The notes under the pieces: model-generated
Told to the model about the DNA's origin: nothing
Seen by the model: only the letters and a program-made list of their open reading frames with translations
The model's database searches: none
Shown here: positions 55,561 through 63,542 of the stretch, piece after piece
Numbering within the stretch: position 1 is the first letter of the stretch
Layout of the letters: each line of letters opens with the position of its first letter
Assembly: GCF_023278185.1 (NCBI RefSeq)
Contig: NZ_CP066356.1
Coordinates: 3,712,001-3,776,000, forward strand
Reading direction: 5' to 3'
DNA from: Bradyrhizobium elkanii USDA 76
Lineage (GTDB): Bacteria > Pseudomonadota > Alphaproteobacteria > Rhizobiales > Xanthobacteraceae
DNA: 64,000 bases
Made by a program: the position numbers and the translations under genes

Positions 55561-56814
55561 TCAGGCATAGTCGGCGAGGCGTAACCCCGTGAATTGCCAG
55601 CGATGGTGCGGATAGAAGAAGTTGCGGTAGGTGACACGGCTGTGACCTGCGGGCGTCGCCAGCGACGAGCCACGCAGCACGAGCTGGTTGACCATGAACT
55701 TGCCGTTGTACTCACCGAGCGCGCCCTCGATCGCGCGGTAGCCCGGGTAGGGCGAATAGGAGCTGCGGGTCCATTGCCAGACGATGCCATAGGCGTCGTT
55801 GAGCAGGCCGGCGCGCGCGGCGACCTCCCATTCCATCTCGGTCGGCAGGTGCTTGCCGGCCCAGCGGGCGAAGGCGTCGGCCTCGTAATAGCTGACGTGG
55901 CAGACCGGCGCTGACGGATCGATCGGCTGCAGGCCGCCGAGCGTCATGATCTTCCATTCGCCGTCGATCTCGCGCCAATGGCCGGGCGCCTGCCAGCCCT
56001 CGTTGCTCACGGTGCCGAAGCCATCCATCAGCCACAGCGTGGCGGTGGAATAGCCGCCGTCCTTCATGAAGGCGAGCCAGTCGGCATTGGTGACGAGGTT
56101 CTTTGCGAGCTTGACCGGGCCGACCAGCGCGCGATGCGCGGGCTTCTCATTGTCGAAATGGAAGCTGTCGTCGGCGTGGCCGACGGTGTGGATGCCTTCG
56201 TTGAGCGTCACCCATTCCCCAGGCCCGCGATGCGACGCCGGGAAACGCCACGCCGGATCGTAGGCCGGCGGGATCGGGTTCTGCGCGAAGGCATGCAGGA
56301 TGTCGCTGTACATCAGCTCCTGATGCTGCTGCTCGTGATTGAGGCCGACCTCGACCAGCGGCACCAGCGCCTCGAGCTTGTCGGCTCCGGCAGTGTGGAA
56401 GAATTTCACCACCTCGGCATCGACATGGCGGCGGTAGGCGGTGACTTCGTCGGCGGTCGGGCGGGTCAGATGGCCGCGCTGGTGGCGGGCGTGCCGCGGA
56501 CCGGCGCTGACGTAATAGGAATTGAACAGATAAGCGTAGTCCGGATGGAATGGCGTGTAGCCCTTGACGTGCTCGCCGAGCAGAAACTGCTCGAAGAACC
56601 AGGTGGTATGGGCGCGGTGCCATTTGGCGGGGCTCGCATCCGGCATCGACTGGATCAGCTGGTCTTCGGGCGACAGCGGTGCAGCCCTGCGCTCGGTCTC
56701 GTCGCGGACGGCGCGATAGGCGTCCACCAGGCGCTGGGCGAGCGGTCCGGATTCGGAGGACAGTGACGGGGGGACGGCGGGAAGGGCGGCCGCGGCAGAG
56801 GCTGGTTTCGTCAC
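55561..56814 (-). CDS. egtB: Hercynine oxygenase EgtB
   Basis: 417 residues. N-terminal DinB-like domain with WHRAHTTWFF (H66/H69) and iron-ligand motif H160-x3-H164-x-E166 (NHEQQHQELMYS), then a C-terminal FGE-sulfatase domain with WEVAARAG and VLRGSSLATP. It inserts sulfur from a gamma-glutamyl-cysteine-type donor into hercynine. With egtD this makes a partial ergothioneine pathway; egtA, egtC and egtE are not seen here, as in many proteobacteria. Confidence 0.95.
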   Translation of the reverse strand: MTKPASAAAALPAVPPSLSSESGPLAQRLVDAYRAVRDETERRAAPLSPEDQLIQSMPDASPAKWHRAHTTWFFEQFLLGEHVKGYTPFHPDYAYLFNSYYVSAGPRHARHQRGHLTRPTADEVTAYRRHVDAEVVKFFHTAGADKLEALVPLVEVGLNHEQQHQELMYSDILHAFAQNPIPPAYDPAWRFPASHRGPGEWVTLNEGIHTVGHADDSFHFDNEKPAHRALVGPVKLAKNLVTNADWLAFMKDGGYSTATLWLMDGFGTVSNEGWQAPGHWREIDGEWKIMTLGGLQPIDPSAPVCHVSYYEADAFARWAGKHLPTEMEWEVAARAGLLNDAYGIVWQWTRSSYSPYPGYRAIEGALGEYNGKFMVNQLVLRGSSLATPAGHSRVTYRNFFYPHHRWQFTGLRLADYA

Positions 56815-57106
56815 AGGGGTCTCCGATTCAAGGGAGAGAACGTTGCTTCGGCAAACTGGTTCCCAACGGACAGTTCGTCCTAGATAGGGGCTCCGTTACG
56901 GGAAAAAAGCCTCCCCCCGCCATGATATTGGGGCCGTCAGATAATCCCGGCTTCTTTCGGGGCGCCCCGGCGCCCGCCGCATGCCAGATTTCCGCCATTT
57001 TGCTTTGGATGCACAATGGTTTGAGCTACATATATAGTCAGTCACGGGTTAGAAGGGCGGGCCGGCCCGTTAAGGCCTGAGAGCGCCGCCCCCGAAGGAA
57101 GCGAAA
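56815..57106. other. Divergent promoter region of egtB and grxD
   Basis: 292 bases without a gene. It contains TTTGAGCTACATATATAGT, a possible A/T-rich promoter element about 85 bases before grxD, and GGGCGGGCCGGCCCGTT, a palindromic stretch close to it. Nothing more is apparent. Confidence 0.4.
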
Positions 57107-57439
57107 ATGAGCATCGAGCAATTCATCGACAACGAAGTGAAGTCGAACGACGTCGTGCTGTTCATGAAGGGCACGCCGCAATTCCCGCAGTGCGGGTTTT
57201 CCGGTCAGGTCGTGCAGATCCTCGACCACATCGGCGTCGGCTACAAAGGCCTCAACGTTCTCGAGTCCGCCGAACTGCGCAACGGCATCAAGGTCTATTC
57301 GAACTGGCCGACGATTCCGCAGCTCTATGTGAAGGGCGAGTTCGTCGGCGGTTGCGACATCATCCGCGAGATGTTCCAGGCCGGCGAATTGCAGCAGCTG
57401 TTTGCCGACAAGGGCATCCCGGTCGACGTGGCTGCCTGA
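57107..57439 (+). CDS. grxD: Monothiol glutaredoxin
   Basis: 110 residues. The single-Cys site C29-G-F-S and [13 protein letters not shown] are diagnostic of CGFS glutaredoxins, which carry [2Fe-2S] clusters with glutathione and Bol[17 protein letters not shown] end with [13 protein letters not shown] is intact. GGAAGCGAAA precedes the ATG. Followed by the macro-domain gene three bases on. Confidence 0.96.
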   Translation: MSIEQFIDNEVKSNDVVLFMKGTPQFPQCGFSGQVVQILDHIGVGYKGLNVLESAELRNGIKVYSNWPTIPQLYVKGEFVGGCDIIREMFQAGELQQLFADKGIPVDVAA

Positions 57440-57441
57440 CC

Positions 57442-57987
57442 TTGACGGCGCGCCAGATCGGCAAGGCGCGGCTCGAAGTCATCGTCAACGACATCACGAC
57501 CCTGCGCGTTGACGCCATCGTCAACGCGGCCAATTCATCGCTGCTCGGAGGCGGCGGCGTCGATGGCGCGATCCATCGCGCCGCGGGCCCCGAGCTGCTC
57601 GCCGAGTGCCGGGCCCTGCACGGCTGCAAGACCGGCGACGCCAAGATCACCAAAGGCTATCGGCTCCCGGCCAAGCACGTGATCCACGCCGTCGGCCCGA
57701 TCTGGCATGGCGGCACCCAGAACGAGGATGCGCTGCTCGCATCCTGCTATCGCCGCGGCATCGAGCTGTGCCACGCCAATCAGCTTGGCTCCATTGCATT
57801 TCCCGCTATCTCGACCGGCGTCTATCACTTCCCGCCGGACCGCGCCGCCGGCATTGCGGTCAAGGCCGTCGTCGATGCCCTGGCCGCCGCACCCGGCCTC
57901 ACGCAGGTGATCTTCTGCTGCTTCTCGCCCCAAAGCGGCCAGCTTCATCAGGAGGTCCTGGAGGCCTTTGGCAGCCCTTGTGCCTGA
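57442..57987 (+). CDS. Macro-domain protein, O-acetyl-ADP-ribose deacetylase type
   Basis: 181 residues: [40 protein letters not shown] is the hallmark of MacroD-type domains that remove ADP-ribose or O-acetyl-ADP-ribose; [25 protein letters not shown] follows, and [14 protein letters not shown] is the second binding loop. The start is TTG 57442, three bases after grxD, without a good ribosome site, so coupling to grxD translation is likely; a longer frame upstream lies inside grxD. Role in NAD metabolism or ADP-ribosylation reversal. Confidence 0.9.
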   Translation: MTARQIGKARLEVIVNDITTLRVDAIVNAANSSLLGGGGVDGAIHRAAGPELLAECRALHGCKTGDAKITKGYRLPAKHVIHAVGPIWHGGTQNEDALLASCYRRGIELCHANQLGSIAFPAISTGVYHFPPDRAAGIAVKAVVDALAAAPGLTQVIFCCFSPQSGQLHQEVLEAFGSPCA

Positions 57988-58036
57988 TGATACCGCCGCT
58001 ACACTTCCCCGTGATTTCCGGGGAGGGATAGTTCAA

Positions 58037-59320
58037 ATGCATTCATTTCGTTTGACGTGCGCCGCCGTAGTCGCCGCGGTGGTGCTGGCGGCGCCGGCGT
58101 TCTCGCACACCGAGGGCACCTACGAGATTCCGGCGGGAGCGCATTTCAATTCCGCCAAGCTCGCCAGGATCAGCGAGTTCTTCAAGAACGAGGTCGCGAC
58201 GGGAAAGATTCCCGGCGCCATCGTCCTGATCCAGCAGCACGGCAAGCCGGTGTATCACGAGGCCTTCGGCGTGCAGGACGTGGTCAGCAAGGTGCCGATC
58301 ACGGACAAGACCATCTTCCGCCTGGCCTCGATGTCCAAGTCGATCACCGCCGTGGTGTCGATGCAGTTGCTGCAGGAAGGGAAATACAAGCTCGACGATC
58401 CTGTCTCGAAATACATCCCGTCCTTTGCCAACGTGAAGGTCGGCGTCGAGAAGAAGGCCGAGGACGGCACCAAGACGCTGGAGCTGGTGCCGCCAAAGCG
58501 GCCGATCACGATCCTCGATCTGATGACGCATACGTCGGGTATCACCTATGGCTTCTATGGCGACAGCCTGGTCCGCAAGACCTACAAGGAAGCCAATATC
58601 TACGGCGGAGATTTCGACCTCGCCGAATTCGCCGAGCGGATCGCCAAACTGCCGCTGCACAACCAGCCCGGCGCGCTCTGGCAGTACGGCCATTCCACCG
58701 ACATTCTGGCGCGCGTGATGGAGGTGACCACCGGCGAGAAGCTCTCGACGATCGAGCGCGAAAGGCTGCTCGACCCGCTCGGCATGAAGGACACCGGCTT
58801 CTTCGTCACCGATCCCGAGAAGCAGAAGCTGATGGCCGAGCCGATGCCGAACGACAGCGACTTCCGCGTCGGCCGGGTCAACGATCCGACCAAGGTCAAG
58901 AAATGGGAGTCCGCCAGCGGCGGCATGGTCTCGACCATGGCGGATTATTCGCGCTTCGCGCAGATGCTGCTCAACGGCGGCACCTTCGACGGCAAGACCA
59001 TCCTGAAACCGGAGACGTTCAAGGAGCTGACGACCGACCGTGTCGGGCCGGGCTCCGGCGTCGAGCGCGACTTTTTCTACTTCCCCGGCGACGGCTTCGG
59101 CTTCGGGCTTGGCATCGCGGTGCGCACCGATCCCGGCACGGCGAAGCCGCCGCCGCCCGGCGATCTCGGCGAGCTGAAATGGGACGGCGCCAGCGGCTGC
59201 TATTATGTCATCGACCGCAAGCAGGACTTCTTCTTCGTTCTGCTGGAGCAGACGCCGACCGAGCGTCAGCGCATCCAGCGGACGCTGAAGCAGCTCGTCT
59301 ATGAAGCCATGGAAAACTAG
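58037..59320 (+). CDS. Exported serine hydrolase, beta-lactamase/EstB family (first of pair)
   Basis: 427 residues with a signal peptide (FRLTCAAVVAAVVLAAPAFS). The active-site S98-x-x-K101 (SMSK) and Y-G-H (WQYGHSTD) fit class C-type hydrolases and esterases (Beta-lactamase, Pfam 00144). The third motif is not an obvious KTG. Hence likely an esterase or peptidase rather than a true beta-lactamase. GGGAGGG precedes ATG 58037. A tandem paralog follows; its TAG stop is the start of a family B repeat. Confidence 0.85.
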   Translation: MHSFRLTCAAVVAAVVLAAPAFSHTEGTYEIPAGAHFNSAKLARISEFFKNEVATGKIPGAIVLIQQHGKPVYHEAFGVQDVVSKVPITDKTIFRLASMSKSITAVVSMQLLQEGKYKLDDPVSKYIPSFANVKVGVEKKAEDGTKTLELVPPKRPITILDLMTHTSGITYGFYGDSLVRKTYKEANIYGGDFDLAEFAERIAKLPLHNQPGALWQYGHSTDILARVMEVTTGEKLSTIERERLLDPLGMKDTGFFVTDPEKQKLMAEPMPNDSDFRVGRVNDPTKVKKWESASGGMVSTMADYSRFAQMLLNGGTFDGKTILKPETFKELTTDRVGPGSGVERDFFYFPGDGFGFGLGIAVRTDPGTAKPPPPGDLGELKWDGASGCYYVIDRKQDFFFVLLEQTPTERQRIQRTLKQLVYEAMEN

Positions 59321-59374
59321 AGCGTTTTCGAGCGAAGTGGATACCGGTTCGCGTGAAGCAACGCGTTGAAAAGA
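59318..59374 (+). repeat. Dispersed repeat, family B, copy 1, overlapping a stop codon
   Basis: TAGAGCGTTTTCGAGCGAAGTGG, ATACCGGTTCGCGTGAAG, CAACGCGTTGAAAAGAAG; a close match of the copy at 12761 (minus). The first TAG is the stop codon of the preceding hydrolase. It fills most of the gap to the paralog. Confidence 0.75.
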
Positions 59375-59387
59375 AGGGAATGACGGC

Positions 59388-60686
59388 ATGATCCGATTCA
59401 GGCGGATCGGCTCATGCGCTTGCATGCGTGGGGGCCGCGCGCTCGTCGCGGCACTCGCGTTCGCGTTGGTCGCAACAGTTGCGAAGGCCGGCTCCGCGGG
59501 GCCGGCCGCGCACAGCTTCTCGGCGGAGGGCCTCGCCAAGGTCTCCGACTATGTCCGGAACGAGGTGGCGACCGGAAAGATCCCGGGCGCGATCCTGCTG
59601 CTGCAGCAGCATGGCAAGCCGGTCTACTACGAGAAGTTCGGGGTTCGCGACGTCGCCACCGAGTTCTCGATGAGCGCGGATACCATCTTCCGCCTCTATT
59701 CGATGTCGAAGCCGATCACCACGGTCATCGCGATGATGCTGGTCGAGGAAGGCAAGCTCGCCCTCGGCGATCCGGTGTCGAAATACATCCCGGCCTTTGC
59801 CGACATGAAGGTCGGGGTGGAAAAGCGCGGCGATGAGGGCAAGATGGCGATGACGCTGGAGCCGCTGAGGCGCCCCATCACCATCGAAGACCTGATGCGC
59901 CACACCGCCGGCCTGCCTTACGGCTATTACGGCGGTGGTATCGTGAACAAGACCTACGCCGACGCCGGCCTGTTCAACAACGATCCCGACAATGCCGAAT
60001 TCGTGGCGCGGCTTGCGGCATTGCCGCTTGCCGAACAACCCGGCACGGAATGGGACTACGGCCATTCCACCGACGTGCTCGGCCGCATCATCGAGGTGAT
60101 AACAGGCAAATCGCTGTTTCAGGTCGAGAAGGAGCGGCTGCTCGGCCCGCTCGGGATGAACGAGACCGCGTTCTATGTCGCCGACCGGGCGAAATGGCCG
60201 CTGATCGCCGAGCCGATGCCGAAGGATCGTACCATCAGTCCGGTCGCCGACGTCCGCAATCCGCGCAAGCCGCTGCGATGGGAATCCGGGGGCGGCGGCA
60301 TGGTCGGCACCATCGGCGACTATGCGCGCTTTTCGCAGATGCTGCTGAACGGCGGCAGCTATGAGGGCAGGCGCTATCTGAAGCCGGAGACCATCGCGCT
60401 GATGGCGAGGGACCATATCGGTCCGGAGACCGGCGTCATGCGCGACCAGAACTACTATCCCGGTCCGAACTCCGGCTTCGGCCTCGGCTTCGCGGTCCGC
60501 ACTTCGGTGCCGCCGAGCACCGACTGGCCGCTGGGCGAGTATCGCTGGGACGGTGTCGGAGGCACCTTCTTCTTCATCGATCCCGCGGACGACCTGTTCG
60601 GCATCTTCATGGTGCAGACGCCGTCGCAGCGCGGCCGGATCCAGCACGAGCTGAAGACGCTGATCTACCAGGCGATGGGACGGTAG
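59388..60686 (+). CDS. Exported serine hydrolase, beta-lactamase family (second of pair)
   Basis: 432 residues, signal peptide (ACMRGGRALVAALAFALVATVAKAG). Active-site S105-x-x-K108 (SMSK) and WDYGHSTDVL correspond to the first member; the two proteins share long collinear blocks (EVATGKIPGAI, PVSKYIPAFADMKVGVEK), so they come from tandem duplication. GAAGGGAATG is the start region. Same substrate uncertainty as its partner. Confidence 0.85.
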   Translation: MIRFRRIGSCACMRGGRALVAALAFALVATVAKAGSAGPAAHSFSAEGLAKVSDYVRNEVATGKIPGAILLLQQHGKPVYYEKFGVRDVATEFSMSADTIFRLYSMSKPITTVIAMMLVEEGKLALGDPVSKYIPAFADMKVGVEKRGDEGKMAMTLEPLRRPITIEDLMRHTAGLPYGYYGGGIVNKTYADAGLFNNDPDNAEFVARLAALPLAEQPGTEWDYGHSTDVLGRIIEVITGKSLFQVEKERLLGPLGMNETAFYVADRAKWPLIAEPMPKDRTISPVADVRNPRKPLRWESGGGGMVGTIGDYARFSQMLLNGGSYEGRRYLKPETIALMARDHIGPETGVMRDQNYYPGPNSGFGLGFAVRTSVPPSTDWPLGEYRWDGVGGTFFFIDPADDLFGIFMVQTPSQRGRIQHELKTLIYQAMGR

Positions 60687-60698
60687 ACTTTTAGTTGC

Positions 60699-60822
60699 GT
60701 AGCCTGGATGCAGCGCAGCGCAATCCGGGGCGGTCTTGCGCGCGGATCGTGCTGTCCCGGATTTCGCGGAGCCTGTCATCGGGCGCGCGTTCGCGCGACC
60801 CGTTGGCTGCACCCGGGCTACG
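60699..60822. repeat. Dispersed repeat, family F
   Basis: GTAGCCTGGATGCAGCGCAGCGCAATCCGGG at left, with TGCACCCGGGCTAC as inverted partner at right. Similar sequences occur in many proteobacteria. It sits between the convergent hydrolase and threonine aldolase genes. Confidence 0.72.
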
Positions 60823-60825
60823 GAT

Positions 60826-61893
60826 CTACGCCGCGCGCACGATGTCCCTGACGTGCCCGACCGCTTCCTCGATCATCGCCGCGGTGACGTCGAGATGCGT
60901 GCAGGCCCTGATCCGGCCGTCCATCATCGCCAGTGTCACGCCGCGCTTGCGCAATTCAGCGACCATCTTGTCGCCCGAGACGCCGGCGCCGTCGGGCTTG
61001 AAGAAGACGAGGTTGGTCTCCGGCGCCTGCACCGCGATGCCGTTGATCTGCGACAGGCCGCGCGCCAGCGCCCGCGCATTGGCGTGGTCGTCGGCGAGGC
61101 GGTCGACATGGTGATCGAGCGCATGGATGCAGGCGGCGGCGCAGACGCCGGACTGCCGCATCGAGCCGCCGAGCCGCTGCTTCCAGCGCCAGACATCGTC
61201 GATGAACGCCCGGGTGCCGGCGATCACGCCGCCGATCGGCGCGCCGAGGCCCTTGGAGAAATCGATCCAGGCGGAATCCCAGCCCGCCGTCATGTCGCGC
61301 GGCGAGATGCCGGACGCCACGGTCGCATTGAGCAGCCGCGCGCCGTCCATGTGGGTGACAAGGCCGTGAGTCTTGCCGATGCGCACGACCTCGTCGAGCG
61401 CCGCCTTCTTCCAGATCGTGCCGCCGCCGATATTGGCGGTCTGCTCGACGCTGACGAGCACCTGCGGCGGCTGGTAGCGGGTGCGCGGATGCAGCGCGGC
61501 CTGGAAGGTGTCCGGCGTGAACTGGCCGTCATCGCCCGGCAGCTGCGTGATCTGGAAACCGCCGAGCGCGGCATGGGCGCCGCCCTCGCGCGCGATGATA
61601 TGCGCGGTCGCATGCGCCAGGATCTCGTCGCCGGGACGGCAATAGGCCAGCGTCGCCGCGACGTTGCACATGGTGCCCGACGGCATGAAGACGGCGGCTT
61701 CCTTGCCGAGCAGATCGGCGACGCGGGCGCAGAGCTCGTTGGTGGTCGGATCGTCCCCGACCTGCTCGTCGCCGACCTCCGCCTTCGCCATCGCCTCGCG
61801 CATCGCCGGCGTCGGCCTGGTCTGCGTATCGGACAGAAGGTTGATGCGAACGGGCGGGGCCTTGGGATCGGGCCGGGCAGGGGTGTAGTGCAT
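60826..61893 (-). CDS. ltaE: Low-specificity L-threonine aldolase
   Basis: 355 residues. It splits threonine/allo-threonine to glycine and acetaldehyde with PLP on K214 (IDFSKGLGAPIGG). Opening INLLSDTQTRPTPAMREAMAKAEVGDEQVGDDPTTNELCARVADLLGK is the family hallmark. Also HMDGARLLNA. ATG 61893 follows GAGGAAAG; an ATG at 61905 is also possible. It makes glycine, so it links with the gcv operon earlier in the window. Confidence 0.92.
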   Translation of the reverse strand: MHYTPARPDPKAPPVRINLLSDTQTRPTPAMREAMAKAEVGDEQVGDDPTTNELCARVADLLGKEAAVFMPSGTMCNVAATLAYCRPGDEILAHATAHIIAREGGAHAALGGFQITQLPGDDGQFTPDTFQAALHPRTRYQPPQVLVSVEQTANIGGGTIWKKAALDEVVRIGKTHGLVTHMDGARLLNATVASGISPRDMTAGWDSAWIDFSKGLGAPIGGVIAGTRAFIDDVWRWKQRLGGSMRQSGVCAAACIHALDHHVDRLADDHANARALARGLSQINGIAVQAPETNLVFFKPDGAGVSGDKMVAELRKRGVTLAMMDGRIRACTHLDVTAAMIEEAVGHVRDIVRAA

Positions 61894-61980
61894 GGCTTTC
61901 CTCATCGCTCCGCACTGAGGCGGATTCGCTGCTGAAACGCGATGAGATAAGATGGATCGTCATCGCGCCCTGGCTTCTTG

Positions 61981-62036
61981 TTTGAGCATGATCGTATCCG
62001 GAAAAACCGCTTCGCGCTTTTCCGGATCATGCTTTA
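61981..62036 (-). repeat. Dispersed repeat, family A, short copy 4, at a stop codon
   Basis: Plus strand TTTGAGCATGATCGTATCCGGAAAA ... TTTTCCGGATCATGCTTTA. On the minus strand, TAAAGCATGATCCGG begins with the toxin gene's TAA stop. Only the outer hairpin TCCGGAAAA/TTTTCCGGA remains; the inner part of longer copies is missing. Confidence 0.8.
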
Positions 62037-62312
62037 GCGTATAGGCCTCCGGGCGGCGTGACGAAACCGCATAATGATGATCTCGGTGGGCGTCACGCGA
62101 TAGTCGATCAGGTAGGGATACGGTGTCGCCGAAAGCCGGCGGACGCCTGGGCGGCTTGTCGGGCGCCCCGCACGCGGCTGCTCTTGCAGCAGCGTGACAA
62201 GTGCCAAGATGCGGTCGCGCACATGGACCGCGCCCTGGGGCGATCGTGTTTCGATATAGGAAAGTGCCCGATCAATCTGAACAACAGCGCGTCGCGTGTA
62301 ACGGACGTTCAC
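62034..62312 (-). CDS. ParE/RelE-type toxin
   Basis: 92 residues from GTG 62312: NVRYTRRAVVQIDRALSYIETRSPQGA is the ParE family opening, then RLSATPYPYLIDYRVTPTEIIIMRFRHAARRP with the closing basic pattern. ParE toxins poison DNA gyrase; RelE relatives cut mRNA. The GTG overlaps the antitoxin TGA (GTGA), so translation is coupled; ATG 62330 inside the antitoxin gene is less likely. The stop joins a repeat. Confidence 0.87.
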   Translation of the reverse strand: MNVRYTRRAVVQIDRALSYIETRSPQGAVHVRDRILALVTLLQEQPRAGRPTSRPGVRRLSATPYPYLIDYRVTPTEIIIMRFRHAARRPIR

Positions 62313-62542
62313 AGCCCGTGCTTTGCCCACATCGCACGGACTTCCTCGGGCGTTGCCAGCTCGCCGCGTGCAATCTCGGCGTCGGCTTCAGCCAGATCGG
62401 CGTCTTCTTCCGGCGTGAGCTGGAGCGGTGGTTGGTCGACCCCGGCAAGCTGCAGCATGATGCGCGCGAGTTCGTCCTGCTCTGTGTCAGGCAAGTTTGA
62501 AACTGTCTCGAAGGCCTGTTCGAGTAACCGGGTCATCGGCAA
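62309..62542 (-). CDS. Antitoxin of the ParE-type pair
   Basis: 77 residues, TRLLEQAFETVSNLPDTEQDELARIMLQ ... TPEEVRAMWAKHGL. Acidic middle (PEEDADLAEADAEIARGE). It resembles small ParD-like antitoxins found with RelE/ParE in alphaproteobacteria; no DNA-binding fold is obvious, but the family may bind as a short helix bundle. First gene of the pair, which usually represses its own promoter. Confidence 0.82.
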   Translation of the reverse strand: MPMTRLLEQAFETVSNLPDTEQDELARIMLQLAGVDQPPLQLTPEEDADLAEADAEIARGELATPEEVRAMWAKHGL

Positions 62543-62604
62543 GAAACCTCAGCGGGCAGCCATCTCCAAGTCCCGGATATAATAGTCGTCTTGTCGGCAA
62601 ACAA

Positions 62605-62637
62605 AAAGGCCCCGGCAAAACCGGGGCCTTTCGGATC
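62605..62637 (-). terminator. Rho-independent terminator of rpsD
   Basis: Perfect 11-base arms AAAGGCCCCGG/CCGGGGCCTTT (62605-62615 and 62621-62631), 5-base loop. On the minus strand the stem is followed by a T-rich stretch (TTTTTGTTTG). It ends about 18 bases beyond the rpsD stop. Confidence 0.92.
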
Positions 62638-62654
62638 TCGCATGCGTGCCGTGA

Positions 62655-63272
62655 TCAGCGCGAATAGAATTCGACGATCAGATGCGGCTCCATCTGCACC
62701 GGGAACGGCACGTCCGAGAGGCCGGGGGTGCGCGCGAACTTCGCGGTCATCTTGGAGTGATCGACCTCGATGAAGTCGGGCACGTCGCGCTCGGGGAGCT
62801 GGGCCGCTTCCAGCACCGGGGTCAGCTGCTTGGAGGATTCCTTGACCTCGATGAGGTCGCCGACCTTCAGCTTGTAGCTGCCGATGTTGACCTTGCGGCC
62901 GTTCACCTTGATGTGGCCGTGGTTGATGAACTGGCGCGCGGCGAACATCGTGGAGACGAACTTGGAGCGATAGACCACGGTGTCGAGACGGCGCTCCAGG
63001 AGGCCGATCAGGTTCTCGCCGGTGTCGCCCTTCAGGCGGCTGGCTTCGACATAGATGCCGTGGAACTGGCGCTCGGAAATGTTGGCGTAGTAGCCCTTGA
63101 GCTTCTGCTTGGCGCGCAGCTGCACGCCGAAGTCGGAGAGCTTGCCCTTGCGGCGCTGGCCGTGCTGGCCGGGGCCGTATTCGCGGCGGTTCACGGGGCT
63201 CTTCGGGCGGCCCCAGATATTCTGGCCCATGCGGCGATCGATCTTGTACTTCGCCTCACTGCGCTTTGTCAT
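62655..63272 (-). CDS. rpsD: 30S ribosomal protein S4
   Basis: 205 residues. S4 nucleates assembly of the small subunit and represses its own operon in some bacteria. The N-terminal [34 protein letters not shown] and the S4 RNA-binding domain ([48 protein letters not shown]) are complete. ATG 63272 gives the family start; the longer frame is not used. The gene is alone on its transcript between its terminator and a 270-base leader. Confidence 0.97.
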   Translation of the reverse strand: MTKRSEAKYKIDRRMGQNIWGRPKSPVNRREYGPGQHGQRRKGKLSDFGVQLRAKQKLKGYYANISERQFHGIYVEASRLKGDTGENLIGLLERRLDTVVYRSKFVSTMFAARQFINHGHIKVNGRKVNIGSYKLKVGDLIEVKESSKQLTPVLEAAQLPERDVPDFIEVDHSKMTAKFARTPGLSDVPFPVQMEPHLIVEFYSR

Positions 63273-63425
63273 CGCGTCCTCTTTTGCATAGCCGTCGCTA
63301 CCCAGCGGCCGGCGTTTGTCAGTTTCAGGTTTGAGGAGACGCGCCCTCCTGTGTACCGGCCAAAAGGCCTGTACCGACAGGTCCGCCTCGAAAGCTCGGG
63401 GAGGACCACGGGTCGCGAAACGCAT

Positions 63426-63447
63426 CGCGGGCCGAAACCGGCCCGCG
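63426..63447. other. GC-rich hairpin between rpsD and the upstream gene
   Basis: CGCGGGCCG (63426-63434) and CGGCCCGCG (63439-63447) pair perfectly around AAAC. It is about 95 bases beyond the stop of the partial gene and about 155 bases before rpsD on the minus strand. No T-run. Could end the upstream transcript or form part of an rpsD leader. Confidence 0.4.
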
Positions 63448-63542
63448 AGCAACGGTGGTCTTAAGGAGAAAGTCCGGTTCTGTCAAACAAAACGCAGGGC
63501 ATTTTGGGCCGAATCGGCGTCAAAATTGGCCAATTTCGTCCC

